From the NCBI GenBank assembly GCA_017962165.1, contig JAGCVW010000019.1:1-64000 (forward strand): 64,000 nucleotides of DNA, written 5' to 3'. This document shows, one piece after another, positions 26,553 through 34,925 of the stretch (positions within the stretch are counted from its first letter, which is position 1; the number at the start of each line of letters is the position of its first letter). A program made the translations under genes and the position numbers. The notes under the pieces are model-generated. The model saw nothing but the letters and a program-made list of their open reading frames with translations. It did not search any database and had not been told where the DNA came from. This DNA is from Bacteroidales bacterium. GTDB taxonomy: Bacteria; Bacteroidota; Bacteroidia; Bacteroidales; UBA932.

Positions 26553-27622
26553 TTACGGCCTTTGTTCGCAGCCTTTTTGGCGGCGATGGCGGCGGCGGTG
26601 CGCTGGGTGCGGGTCCAGCGGTCGCGGGCGAGCTGCTGCATGTCGCGGACGGTGTCCTGCTCGTCGACGATCTCGCTTCCAAGAAGCGTCTCAATAACGT
26701 CTTCCAGAGTAAGGATGCCCTGGAACGAGCCGTATTCGTTGATGACCACGGCTATCTGCTCGTCCTTCGAAAGCATCTCGTCCCAGATTTCGTCCAGCGG
26801 CTTGTCCTCGCCGAATGAAGGGATGTCGCGCCTGATGGTAGCCAGAGTCAGGTCGAACTTGTCGTCGGCCATCAGCTGGAGAGCCTCCATACGGAGAATG
26901 TATCCCGTAATATACTCGTCGTTGTCGGCGTAAACCGGAATGCGGGAATGGTGGGCGAAGCGCTCGTCGTGGTGGAACTCGCGCAGGGTCATCGACTCCG
27001 GCGCGATCGAAGCCACGACGCGCGGGGTCATCACATCCGAGGCAGTCACCTCGTCCATATTGATAAGGTTCTGGATGATAGTGCTTTCGTCCTGCTCCAG
27101 GTCACCCTCTTCCTCGGAAGCGACGGCCATTGCGGCCACCTCGTCGCGGGAAACCGACACCTCGGCTTCGCGCGGGGCAATTACCCTGGTCAGTTTCTCC
27201 ACGCACCACACTATCGGGAACATAATAACCACAAGTATCCTCAGCGAGAAGGTCGCGAAGCCCATCAGCGACTTCCAGTATGAGGTTCCGATAGTCTTGG
27301 GGATGATTTCGGAGAAAATAAGTATAAGGATAGTCGCTATCGCCGTGATGACGCCGAACCATGCCGATCCGAACAGAATCGTAGCCTGACGGCCGACTCC
27401 GGCGGCCCCTATGGTATTGACGATAGTGTTAAGGGACAGGATCGCGGCGATGGGCCTCGAAGATTCGGTCTTGAACTTCTTGAAGCGCGCGGCCGGTTTG
27501 TAGCCCTCCTCTTCCCGCAGGGTAATGTACGAGATGGGCGTGGACATCAGCGTCGCCTCAAGCACTGAGCAGAGGAACGAGACGGCCATGGTGCCGAAAA
27601 GGAAGAGAAGAAGCAGGCCCAT
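26549..27622 (-). CDS. CNNM/hemolysin-family transporter (DUF21 with CBS pair)
   Basis: 357-residue inner-membrane protein. The N-terminal DUF21 domain (about 1-140) has three or four helices and ends in a stretch containing ATFSLRILVVIMFPIVW. Two CBS domains follow (about 195-310), including the block TASDVMTPRVVASIAP. The C-terminal CorC_HlyC domain found in many relatives is missing; the protein ends in a basic tail (KAANKGRN). Relatives handle Mg2+ or Co2+ efflux. The ATG overlaps the gtrA stop as TAATG. It is the last gene of the ileS operon and its stop overlaps the stop of DUF389 (TTAA). Confidence 0.88.
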   Translation of the reverse strand: MGLLLLFLFGTMAVSFLCSVLEATLMSTPISYITLREEEGYKPAARFKKFKTESSRPIAAILSLNTIVNTIGAAGVGRQATILFGSAWFGVITAIATILILIFSEIIPKTIGTSYWKSLMGFATFSLRILVVIMFPIVWCVEKLTRVIAPREAEVSVSRDEVAAMAVASEEEGDLEQDESTIIQNLINMDEVTASDVMTPRVVASIAPESMTLREFHHDERFAHHSRIPVYADNDEYITGYILRMEALQLMADDKFDLTLATIRRDIPSFGEDKPLDEIWDEMLSKDEQIAVVINEYGSFQGILTLEDVIETLLGSEIVDEQDTVRDMQQLARDRWTRTQRTAAAIAAKKAANKGRN

Positions 27623-28014
27623 TATTTCTGATCGACGTTTTTACCGTACACTACCAGTCTCTGGAAGGTGTACTCGGTGGCGAGGTTGAAGAACAGGTTG
27701 ATGAAGGTCACCAGATACTCGTTCCACCAGAGCACGCCCGCCAGCTCGTTTTCGAGCCAGAGCGATACGGGAGTGAAGACGCAGTAGTATCCGAAGACCT
27801 TGAGCATCGCGACCGGGACGTTGTTCGTGGACTTGAAGGTAAACTTCCTGTTGATGGTGAAGTTCCAGATAACGGACAGGACCAGGGCGATGAAGTAGGA
27901 TACCCAGTAGTGCCAGTGGAAGAGCTCGTTGAAGAGGGCGAAAGCGCCCATTTCAAGGAGACCTGCGCTGGCAGACAGGAGCGTATATTTGAAAAATCTT
28001 AAGTATTCGTTCAT
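27622..28014 (-). CDS. GtrA-like membrane protein
   Basis: 130-residue protein with four transmembrane helices and the GtrA pattern (FFKYTLLSASAGLLEMGAF, IWNFTINRKFTFKSTNN). GtrA-type proteins take part in moving lipid-linked sugars across the membrane. The asparagine-containing NFTINRKFTF block is typical. It overlaps the alpha-galactosidase stop by ATGA and the next gene by TAATG, so translation is likely coupled through all three genes. Confidence 0.85.
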   Translation of the reverse strand: MNEYLRFFKYTLLSASAGLLEMGAFALFNELFHWHYWVSYFIALVLSVIWNFTINRKFTFKSTNNVPVAMLKVFGYYCVFTPVSLWLENELAGVLWWNEYLVTFINLFFNLATEYTFQRLVVYGKNVDQK

Positions 28015-29228
28015 TTAGCGGAAATTCTGTAAAGTACCACGTCGTGGGTGGGAACGGTGACCTTCTGGACACCTTTGGTTTTGCGGGCTTTGGCCTTCGC
28101 GTCCCAGAGGTTGCGGGCCTTGCAGCCGGCGGGATCGAAGGTCAGGCCGCTGAGTTCGTCGGTAAACCTGAGCGATGCCCAGTCGACATTGACGACGGTG
28201 TCTTCAGCGCCGCGGTTGAAGAGGCAGAAGGCCCAGTCGCCGCCCTCAAGGGGCTTGAACCAGTATTCGATCCGGCCGTCGGTCCTGAGCCTGAGGCCCT
28301 GGATGCCGAGGGGGTCCTGGTCGATGGCGATGACGTCTTTATTGATGAGGATCTGAAGCACCTCGGCGGGCATGGTCGTAAGGTCGTTGCCCATAAGCAG
28401 GGGCGCGGCCATCATGCACCAGAGGGTGAAGTGCGAGCGATTCTCGGCCAGGGTGAGCGAGCCGTTGCCGACCTCGAGCATGTCGGGATCATTCCAATGG
28501 CCCGGGCCCGCATAGACGCGGAGCGGTTCGTTGAGGTCCACGAGCTTCATCACCGGGTCGCCGTGCCACTGGCCATCGAACTCGGAGGGAATAGTGTCGA
28601 AGTAGGGCCATATGTCGCCGGTAGTGCGCCATGACTGGGCGATGTCGGCGGCCCACTCCCAGGGCTTTGCGGTTCCCCATTCGCACATGCTGAACCAGAT
28701 CTCGCGGCCGGTGGCCTTGAGGGCCTCGCTCATGAGCTTGTATGCGCCCTTGGGGTTGATGTTCTCGGTGTAGCACCAGTCGTACTTGAGGTAGTCGATC
28801 CCCCACTGGGCATAGGTGTATGCGTCCTGGAATTCGTGGCCGAAGCTGCCGGCGCAGCCGCCGCAGGTTTTCCAGCCGGCGTCGCTGTAGATACCCAGCT
28901 TCATGCCTTTGGAATGGACATAGTCCGCGAGGGCCTTGATTCCCGAAGGGAACTTCTGCGGATCTTCATGGATGAAGCCCTGCTCGTCGCGCTCGCCGTG
29001 CCAGCCGTCGTCGAGATTGAGGTAGATATAGCCGGCGTCGACCAGGCCGAGCTCTACCATCTTGTCCGCAGTGGCCTTGATCAGGTCTTCGTTGATGTTC
29101 ATGCCGAACTTGTTCCAGCTGTTCCATCCCATCTGGGGGGTGGCGCCAAGCCGGGGGGCTTCCTGGGCGAAGGCAGGGGTAATCAATAGCGCTGCAGCAG
29201 CGGCGTAGATGAGCTTACGAATATACAT
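28011..29228 (-). CDS. Secreted alpha-galactosidase, GH27
   Basis: 405-residue enzyme removing terminal alpha-galactosyl residues. MYIRKLIYAAAAALLITPAFAQE is a signal peptide with an AFA cleavage site, so it is exported. GH27 blocks: TPQMGWNSWNKFG, YLNLDDGWHG, the nucleophile in YLKYDWCY and the acid/base in a loop near WNDPDMLEVGNG. The C-terminal beta-sandwich is short. The start MYIRKL is preferred; an in-frame ATG at 29276 would overlap lspA by 37 nt and lacks a signal peptide. Being placed between lspA and gtrA inside a housekeeping operon is unusual for a polysaccharide enzyme. Confidence 0.9.
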   Translation of the reverse strand: MYIRKLIYAAAAALLITPAFAQEAPRLGATPQMGWNSWNKFGMNINEDLIKATADKMVELGLVDAGYIYLNLDDGWHGERDEQGFIHEDPQKFPSGIKALADYVHSKGMKLGIYSDAGWKTCGGCAGSFGHEFQDAYTYAQWGIDYLKYDWCYTENINPKGAYKLMSEALKATGREIWFSMCEWGTAKPWEWAADIAQSWRTTGDIWPYFDTIPSEFDGQWHGDPVMKLVDLNEPLRVYAGPGHWNDPDMLEVGNGSLTLAENRSHFTLWCMMAAPLLMGNDLTTMPAEVLQILINKDVIAIDQDPLGIQGLRLRTDGRIEYWFKPLEGGDWAFCLFNRGAEDTVVNVDWASLRFTDELSGLTFDPAGCKARNLWDAKAKARKTKGVQKVTVPTHDVVLYRISAK

Positions 29229-29239
29229 GGGTTGAGGTT

Positions 29240-29785
29240 TTAGTCTTTTGGTTCTTCGCGGGAGAAAAACTTCCACTGGAAGAGGATGAGGTAGAATGCC
29301 CCGACAGTCACGCAGCTGTCGGCGAAATTAAAGACCGGCGGGAAGAAGGTGGCGCTGAACATGTCGACCACCTTGCCGAACATGAAGCCGAAAGGCGCAC
29401 CGGCGAGCCTCAGTTCCGGCCAGATGATGCCGTAGAGGAAGCTGTCGATGATGTTTCCGAAGGCGCCGGCGGTGATGAGGGTAAGGCCGATCAGCACTCC
29501 AACGGGAGTGTCCGGCCGCTTAAGGAGTTTGCCAATCCACCAGATAAGGAAGCCGGTAAGGACCACCCGGAAGAGGGACAGCAGCACCTTGCCGAACAGG
29601 CCGCCGAACTTCATGCCGAAGGCCATGCCCTCGTTCTCCACGAAACACAGGCGGAACCAGTTGCCTATGACCGGAATGACTTCCCCAAGGCTCATGTTGG
29701 TCTTGACCAGGACTTTGATGACCTGATCTATGACGACCAACAGAATGCCGAGTATGGCGAGCTTAGCTCCCTTCGAGATCTTCAT
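29240..29785 (-). CDS. lspA: Lipoprotein signal peptidase (signal peptidase II)
   Basis: 181-residue inner-membrane aspartyl protease that removes lipoprotein signal peptides. Four helices are visible. The two catalytic aspartates are in GAFGNIIDSFLYG and VFNFADSCVTVG. NEGMAFGM is the family motif near residue 52. It is somewhat longer than the usual 160 residues because of an insertion before the second Asp. It lies 3 nt after the dksA-like gene. The window codes for several lipoproteins that would be substrates. Confidence 0.95.
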   Translation of the reverse strand: MKISKGAKLAILGILLVVIDQVIKVLVKTNMSLGEVIPVIGNWFRLCFVENEGMAFGMKFGGLFGKVLLSLFRVVLTGFLIWWIGKLLKRPDTPVGVLIGLTLITAGAFGNIIDSFLYGIIWPELRLAGAPFGFMFGKVVDMFSATFFPPVFNFADSCVTVGAFYLILFQWKFFSREEPKD

Positions 29786-29788
29786 CTT

Positions 29789-30187
29789 CTAGTTCTTGCC
29801 CTGCTTTGCAAGCATCTCCTTGGCCTCGACGGTAAGGGTTGCATGCGGCACGAGGCGGAGCCTCTCCTTGGGGATGAGCTTGCCGGTGACGCGGCAGATA
29901 CCGTAGGTCTTGTTCTCGATGCGGACGAGGGCCGCCTCTAGGTTCTTTATGAATTTGTACTGACGCTGTGCGAGCTGGCTGGCCTCCTCCTTCGAGCGCT
30001 GGTTGGCGCCGTCGTCCTCAACGGTCTTGAACGAAGGGGACGTATCGTCGATATCGTTGGCTCCGCCGCTCCTGGCGACTTCGCGATAGGTGTTGTACTC
30101 CGCCTTGGCTTTAGCGAGCATATCTTCGATGATGGCCTTGAACTCGGCAAGTTCCTCATCGGAATAGCGTGTTTTCTCTTCTGCCAT
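29789..30187 (-). CDS. TraR/DksA-family regulator with degenerate zinc finger
   Basis: 132 residues. A coiled-coil (about 10-90) with acidic tip residues is followed by YGICRVTGKLIPKERLRLVPHAT, where a four-cysteine DksA zinc finger would normally lie. Only one Cys remains, so zinc binding is unlikely; many Bacteroidota relatives share this form. DksA binds RNA polymerase through the secondary channel and works with ppGpp, so a similar role is plausible but unproven here. It is the second gene of the ileS operon (11 nt after ileS). Confidence 0.85.
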   Translation of the reverse strand: MAEEKTRYSDEELAEFKAIIEDMLAKAKAEYNTYREVARSGGANDIDDTSPSFKTVEDDGANQRSKEEASQLAQRQYKFIKNLEAALVRIENKTYGICRVTGKLIPKERLRLVPHATLTVEAKEMLAKQGKN

Positions 30188-30198
30188 AATAGTGATGA

Positions 30199-33100
30199 TT
30201 ATTGTTTGTTTATATCTATCTTGATTGAGTCCTTATCCCATTCCACCTCGGACGCGGCTGCGGGGGCTTCCTCCAGCGGTCTGAGGGTTACGCTGAGCGA
30301 AAGGGTCTGCGCTGCCACATACTCGCCGAAGGCCTCCAGGGCTTCTTCTATCGCCTTGTAGGCCTCGCCTGCGGCATACACGACGGTCGCTATCCTGTCC
30401 GTGACGTCCAGGTCGCGCTCCTTGCGGATGGTCTGGATGGGGTGGATGAGCTCGCGGGCGCTGCCTTCGCGGATCAGTTCGGGAGTCTGGACTATGTCGA
30501 GGGCCACGGTCAGCGAGCCTTCGGAGGCGACGAGCCAGCCGGGCATGTCCTCGGAATTGATTTCGTAGTCTTCTTTTGTAAGGACGACGGGGCCGGAAGG
30601 GAGGTTCAGGGTATAGTCTCCCTCGCTGCGCTCGATCTGGCCTATCTGCTCCTGGCCAAGACCGGCAAACGCTGCGGCGATTTCCTTCATCTGCTTGCCG
30701 TAGATCTTGCCCAGGGTCTTGAAGTTGGGCTTGATCTTCTTGGTGATGATTCCGGTAGTGTCGTGAAGGAACTCGATTTCCTTGACGTTCACCTCTGCGA
30801 GGAAGATTCCGCTGACCTTCTCGATATGGGCCTTGATGTCGTCGTCGATGACGGGGATAACCACCTTCGAGAGGGGCTTGCGGACATTGATTCCGACCTT
30901 CTTCCTGAGGGCCAGGACCATCGAGGATGCCTTCTGGGCGAAGGCCATGGACTCTTCGAGGTCCGCGTCGATCAGTGTGGGGTCGCTCTCCGGCATGGCC
31001 TGGTAGTGGACGGATTCAGCTCCGGGAACCAGGTCGAGGTACAGCCTCTCCGCAAAGAACGGAGCTATAGGCGCCGAAAGCAGCGCGACATCGACCAGCG
31101 CTTCGTAGAGGGTCTGGTAGGCCGAAAGTTTGTCTTCGCTCATGCCGGAGCCCCAGAGGCGCTTCTTATTCAGGCGGATGTACCAGTTGCTGAGGTCGTC
31201 GCAGACGAAGTCCTGCACAAGGCGGCCGGCAAGGGTGATGTCGTAGTCTTCGTAGGCCGCGCGGACGCCCTTCGACAGGGTGTTCAGGCGGCTGACCAGC
31301 CAGCGGTCGAACATCGGGCGCCTGTCGTAGGGCACGGGCGCGGCCGCCGGGTCGAAAGAGTCGATATTCGCATACAGCGCGAACACCGAATATGAGTTAT
31401 ACAGCGTGCCGAAGAACTTCCTGCGGACTTCGTCCACGCCTGCTTCGTCGAACTTGAGGTTGTCCCATGGCTGGGCGTTGGTAAGCATGTACCAGCGCAG
31501 GGCATCCGGGCCGTAGGTGTCCAGGGCCACGAACGGGTCCACTGCATTACCCAGGCGCTTGCTCATCTTCTCGCCCTTCTTGTCCAGCACCAGACCGTTG
31601 GAAATCACGCGCCTGAAGGCAGGAGTTCCGCTGACCATGGTGTGGATCGCATGGAGGGTGTAGAACCACCCGCGGGTCTGGTCCACGCCTTCGGCGATAA
31701 AGTCGGCCGTGGAACCGAAATCGGGGGTACTGAGGCCCCTGAGACCGGTCTGGGCATAGGGCATGGCACCGGAATCGAACCAGACATCGATAAGGTCGGT
31801 CTCGCGCCTCATGCGCTTTCCGCTCGCGCTCACGAGGAAGATATTGTCCACGTAAGGGCGGTGGAGATCAATCTTGTCATAGTTCGCCTTCGACATGTCT
31901 TCGGGGTTGAAGCCCTTCGCCTTAAGCGGGTTCTCCGGCATGACGCCTGCCTTTACTGCCTTCTCTATTTCGTTGTACAGTTCCTTGACGGAACCGATGC
32001 AGATCTCTTCCCTGCCGTCTTCAGTGCGCCAGACAGGCAGCGGTGTTCCCCAATAGCGGCTGCGGCTGAGGTTCCAGTCCTGGATGTTCTCAAGCCACTT
32101 TCCGAAGCGGCCGGTACCGGTAGCTTCGGGCTTCCACTCAATGCTTTCATTGAGCTTCATCATCTGCTCGCGGACGGCGGTAGCCTTGATGAACCAGCTG
32201 TTCAGAGGGTAATAGAGCACGGGTTTATCCGTACGCCAGCAATGGGGGTAGGAGTGAACGTGCTTCTCTATTCTGAAGGCCTTGTTTTCCTGCTTCATCC
32301 AGACGCAGAGGTCCACGTCCAGGGTCGGAGTTTCAGGGGTAGCTTCCGGGTCGTAGGCGTTCTTGACGTAACGGCCTGACCACTGCTTATAGAGGTCTAC
32401 GTTGACGTTTTCTTTGACGTACTGGGGATCGAGGTCTTCAATCCTGTAGAAACGGCCCTTAGTATCCACCTGGGCCTGGGGGTTACCGTCGCGGTCGGTC
32501 ACATAGAGCGCGGGGACGCCGTTCTCTTTCGAGACGCGGGCGTCGTCGGCGCCGAAAGTCCCGGCTATGTGGACGATACCCGTACCCTCAGTAGTAGTAA
32601 CATAGTCGCCCGTTATCACCCTGAAGGCGCCCTCTCCGGGATTGAACCACGGCAGGAGCTGCTCGTAGCGCATTCCGGCAAGGTCCGCGCCCTTGATTTC
32701 GCCGGGCAGGACTTCGTAGGCGGTTTTACCGTCGAACCATGTCCCGACCAGGTCCTTTGCGATGATATAGGTCGCGGGAATTCCGGTATAAGGATTGGCG
32801 CTGCGCACCTTCACATAGTCGATCTTAGGGCCTACGCAGAGGGCGCAGTTGCTCGGAAGGGTCCAAGGGGTAGTAGTCCATGCGAGGAAATACAGATCCG
32901 GTTCGCCGACCACCTTGAACTGCACGCAGCAGGTAGTGTCCTTTACGTCCCTGTAGCAGCCGGGCTGGTTCAGTTCGTGGGAACTGAGGCCCGTACCTGC
33001 GGCGGGGCTGTAAGGCTGGATGGACTTTCCCTTATAGAGATAACCCTTGTTGTAAATATCCTTCAGGAGGTACCACAGGGTCTCTATGTAGCGGTTGTCG

Positions 33101-33552
33101 TAGGTGATGTAAGGATCGTCCATATCCACCCAGTAACCTATCCTCTCGGTAAGGTTGCGCCACTCCTTCGTGTATTTCATGACCTCCTCACGGCAGGTCT
33201 TGTTGTATTCTTCGACGCTGATTTTTGTCCCGATGTCTTCCTTGGTGATGCCGAGTTTCTTCTCGACTCCAAGCTCTACGGGAAGGCCGTGGGTATCCCA
33301 GCCGGCGCGGCGGCGGACCTTGAAGCCGCTCTGCGTTTTGTAGCGGCAAACGGCGTCCTTGATGCTGCGCGCCATGACGTGGTGTATGCCGGGCATGCCG
33401 TTGGCGCTGGGCGGACCTTCAAAGAAGATAAACTCGGGAGCGCCCTCGCGAATCTCAAGCGAGCGCTCGAAAGCGCGGTTCTTCTTCCACCTTTCCAACA
33501 CCTCCGCTCCGCAAGAGACGAGGTCCAGACCCTTATACTCTTTAAAAGTCAT
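30199..33552 (-). CDS. ileS: Isoleucine-tRNA ligase
   Basis: 1117-residue class I aminoacyl-tRNA synthetase, at the long end of the usual 930-1150. The HIGH-like motif is in PPSANGMPGIHHVMARSIKD (about 48-68) and the KMSKS-like motif in KGEKMSKRLGNAVDP (about 640). The CP1 editing domain and the C-terminal tRNA-binding region are present. A start-to-promoter distance of about 25 nt gives a short leader. It heads a six-gene operon ileS-dksA-lspA-GH27-gtrA-CNNM, with gaps of 11, 3 and 11 nt and then two overlaps. Confidence 0.96.
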   Translation of the reverse strand: MTFKEYKGLDLVSCGAEVLERWKKNRAFERSLEIREGAPEFIFFEGPPSANGMPGIHHVMARSIKDAVCRYKTQSGFKVRRRAGWDTHGLPVELGVEKKLGITKEDIGTKISVEEYNKTCREEVMKYTKEWRNLTERIGYWVDMDDPYITYDNRYIETLWYLLKDIYNKGYLYKGKSIQPYSPAAGTGLSSHELNQPGCYRDVKDTTCCVQFKVVGEPDLYFLAWTTTPWTLPSNCALCVGPKIDYVKVRSANPYTGIPATYIIAKDLVGTWFDGKTAYEVLPGEIKGADLAGMRYEQLLPWFNPGEGAFRVITGDYVTTTEGTGIVHIAGTFGADDARVSKENGVPALYVTDRDGNPQAQVDTKGRFYRIEDLDPQYVKENVNVDLYKQWSGRYVKNAYDPEATPETPTLDVDLCVWMKQENKAFRIEKHVHSYPHCWRTDKPVLYYPLNSWFIKATAVREQMMKLNESIEWKPEATGTGRFGKWLENIQDWNLSRSRYWGTPLPVWRTEDGREEICIGSVKELYNEIEKAVKAGVMPENPLKAKGFNPEDMSKANYDKIDLHRPYVDNIFLVSASGKRMRRETDLIDVWFDSGAMPYAQTGLRGLSTPDFGSTADFIAEGVDQTRGWFYTLHAIHTMVSGTPAFRRVISNGLVLDKKGEKMSKRLGNAVDPFVALDTYGPDALRWYMLTNAQPWDNLKFDEAGVDEVRRKFFGTLYNSYSVFALYANIDSFDPAAAPVPYDRRPMFDRWLVSRLNTLSKGVRAAYEDYDITLAGRLVQDFVCDDLSNWYIRLNKKRLWGSGMSEDKLSAYQTLYEALVDVALLSAPIAPFFAERLYLDLVPGAESVHYQAMPESDPTLIDADLEESMAFAQKASSMVLALRKKVGINVRKPLSKVVIPVIDDDIKAHIEKVSGIFLAEVNVKEIEFLHDTTGIITKKIKPNFKTLGKIYGKQMKEIAAAFAGLGQEQIGQIERSEGDYTLNLPSGPVVLTKEDYEINSEDMPGWLVASEGSLTVALDIVQTPELIREGSARELIHPIQTIRKERDLDVTDRIATVVYAAGEAYKAIEEALEAFGEYVAAQTLSLSVTLRPLEEAPAAASEVEWDKDSIKIDINKQ

Positions 33553-33562
33553 TTTTTTTACC

Positions 33563-33570
33563 TAATTTTG
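33563..33570 (+). promoter_or_regulatory. -7 box for cvpA-tsaB
   Basis: TAATTTTG matches TAnnTTTG exactly, 44 nt before the cvpA ATG. No good -33 partner is seen. Confidence 0.45.
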
Positions 33571-33576
33571 AGCCTA

Positions 33577-33607
33577 CAAATTTACAAAAAACAAGGCGAT
33601 TTACAAA
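33577..33607 (-). promoter_or_regulatory. Promoter of the ileS operon
   Basis: On the minus strand TTTG (33607-33604) and TAAATTTG (33584-33577) are 19 bp apart, an exact match to the Bacteroidota promoter. The ileS ATG begins 24 nt after the -7 box. Confidence 0.65.
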
Positions 33608-33614
33608 TAAGACT

Positions 33615-34133
33615 ATGAGCATCCTGGACATCATTCTTCTTGTGATATTTATACCTGCGATTATCAGGGGAATAAGCAAAGGTTTCATCGAGCAGCTGGT
33701 CGCTCTCCTCTCGATTTTCGTCAGCGCATACATCGCCTACGTCTTCGCGGACAAGGTCGGAACATGGCTCTCGCAGTGGATCACCTTCAACTCCCCGACA
33801 GTCTTATATATAGTATCGTTCGTGGTGGTGATCATCCTCTGCGTCCTGCTGTTCAACCTCGCAGCCAGGCTGATTACGAAGGTAATCAACGTAGTCTCGC
33901 TGGGCTGGCTCAACAAGATACTCGGATTCGTGATCGCCATCTTCAACACGGCGCTCGTAGTCGGTATCCTGTTCGTCATCTTCGGAGACATCAACGAGAA
34001 GTATCTTCATCTCTCGACAAAGTTCATGGAGGATTCGACCATCTACGGCTGGATCAAGAAACTGACGGACGCTCTCTTCCCCTACCTCGAAGGCCTTTTC
34101 ACCAAAATAAGCAATGGCATCCAGGAAATCTAG
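33615..34133 (+). CDS. CvpA family membrane protein
   Basis: 172-residue protein with four hydrophobic helices and the CvpA pattern: IPAIIRGISKGFIEQLVALL near the N-terminus and the LNKILGFVIAIFNTALVVGI helix in the second half. CvpA-like proteins are needed for colicin V production and purine metabolism in E. coli, and for envelope stress resistance in others. It overlaps the tsaB start by 20 nt. Confidence 0.85.
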   Translation: MSILDIILLVIFIPAIIRGISKGFIEQLVALLSIFVSAYIAYVFADKVGTWLSQWITFNSPTVLYIVSFVVVIILCVLLFNLAARLITKVINVVSLGWLNKILGFVIAIFNTALVVGILFVIFGDINEKYLHLSTKFMEDSTIYGWIKKLTDALFPYLEGLFTKISNGIQEI

Positions 34134-34812
34134 GATAATCCTTATCGAGACTTCCGCCTCGCTCTGCTCGGTCGCACTGGCCGAAGACGGAATCGTCGTG
34201 GCTTACCGCGAGAGTGCCGGCGGGCGCGAGCACGCCGCCCTGACCGCGCCCTTCGTGGCCGAGGTCCTGGAGGAGCGCGGCCTTAAGGTCGCGGACTGCG
34301 CGGCGGTGTGCCTCAGCGCCGGTCCCGGCTCTTATACAGGACTCCGCGTCGGCTCCTCGACCGCCAAAGGCCTGTGTTTCGGAGCCGACCTGCCGCTCAT
34401 CAGCCTAAGCACCCCGGACATCATCGTCTCGAAGGCCATCGCCGGCGGGCTTGTCCCCGAGGGCTGCAGCGCGATAGTTCCGATGATCGACGCCCGCAGG
34501 ATGGAAGTTTACTCGGCCGTGTACTCCCCCGCCGGCGAACGGCTTACAGAAATTGCGCCGGTGGTTGTGGATTCCGATTCGTTCAGAGAATTGGCAGGAC
34601 CCGTCCTGCTTGTCGGCGACGGCGCCCTGAAGTGCCGCGAAATTCTGAATCGCCCCGGCTTTGTTTTCGCCGAGGTCCTCGCCGACGCCGCCAGCATGGC
34701 CCCTCTGGCATTCAAAAAGCTCGAAGCCCGGCAGTTCGAAAACACCGCCTACTTCGAGCCCTTCTACCTCAAAGACTTCGTCGCCACCGTTTCCCGCAAA
34801 AAAATGTGGTAG
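34114..34812 (+). CDS. tsaB: tRNA threonylcarbamoyladenosine biosynthesis protein TsaB
   Basis: 232-residue ASKHA-fold partner of TsaD in t6A37 modification of tRNA. The N-terminus RIILIETSASLCSVALAEDG and the block CLSAGPGSYTGLRVGSSTAKGL are diagnostic; PMIDARRMEVYSAVY follows near residue 125. The ATG at 34114 lies inside the end of cvpA (20 nt overlap). It is followed 4 nt after the stop by the 107 bp palindromic element. Confidence 0.93.
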   Translation: MASRKSRIILIETSASLCSVALAEDGIVVAYRESAGGREHAALTAPFVAEVLEERGLKVADCAAVCLSAGPGSYTGLRVGSSTAKGLCFGADLPLISLSTPDIIVSKAIAGGLVPEGCSAIVPMIDARRMEVYSAVYSPAGERLTEIAPVVVDSDSFRELAGPVLLVGDGALKCREILNRPGFVFAEVLADAASMAPLAFKKLEARQFENTAYFEPFYLKDFVATVSRKKMW

Positions 34813-34816
34813 CTGC

Positions 34817-34923
34817 TTACCGGCAGACTGCTGCTTTTAGCGCCATTTTCCCGGAATAGGGTCGCTCACAGACGCGTAGCGTAATACGAGCGATAGGCGC
34901 TAAAAGCAGCAGCCTGCCGGTAA
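34817..34923. repeat. 107 bp element with 28 bp terminal inverted repeats
   Basis: The arms 34817-34844 and 34896-34923 are inverted repeats matching at 27 of 28 positions (start TTACCGGCAG, end CTGCCGGTAA). The 51 bp centre has its own nested stem: TCGCTC with GAGCGA, and inside it ACGC-gta-GCGT. It fills the space between convergent tsaB and the TlpA-like gene almost exactly. It could be a bidirectional terminator, but the length, the nested structure and the near-perfect arms are more like a miniature palindromic mobile element or a structured RNA. No target duplication or second copy is seen in the window. Confidence 0.7.
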
Positions 34924-34925
34924 AA

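Noticed and set aside
29229..29276. Upstream start for the alpha-galactosidase
   Set aside because: It overlaps lspA, and the signal peptide begins only at the ATG at 29228.
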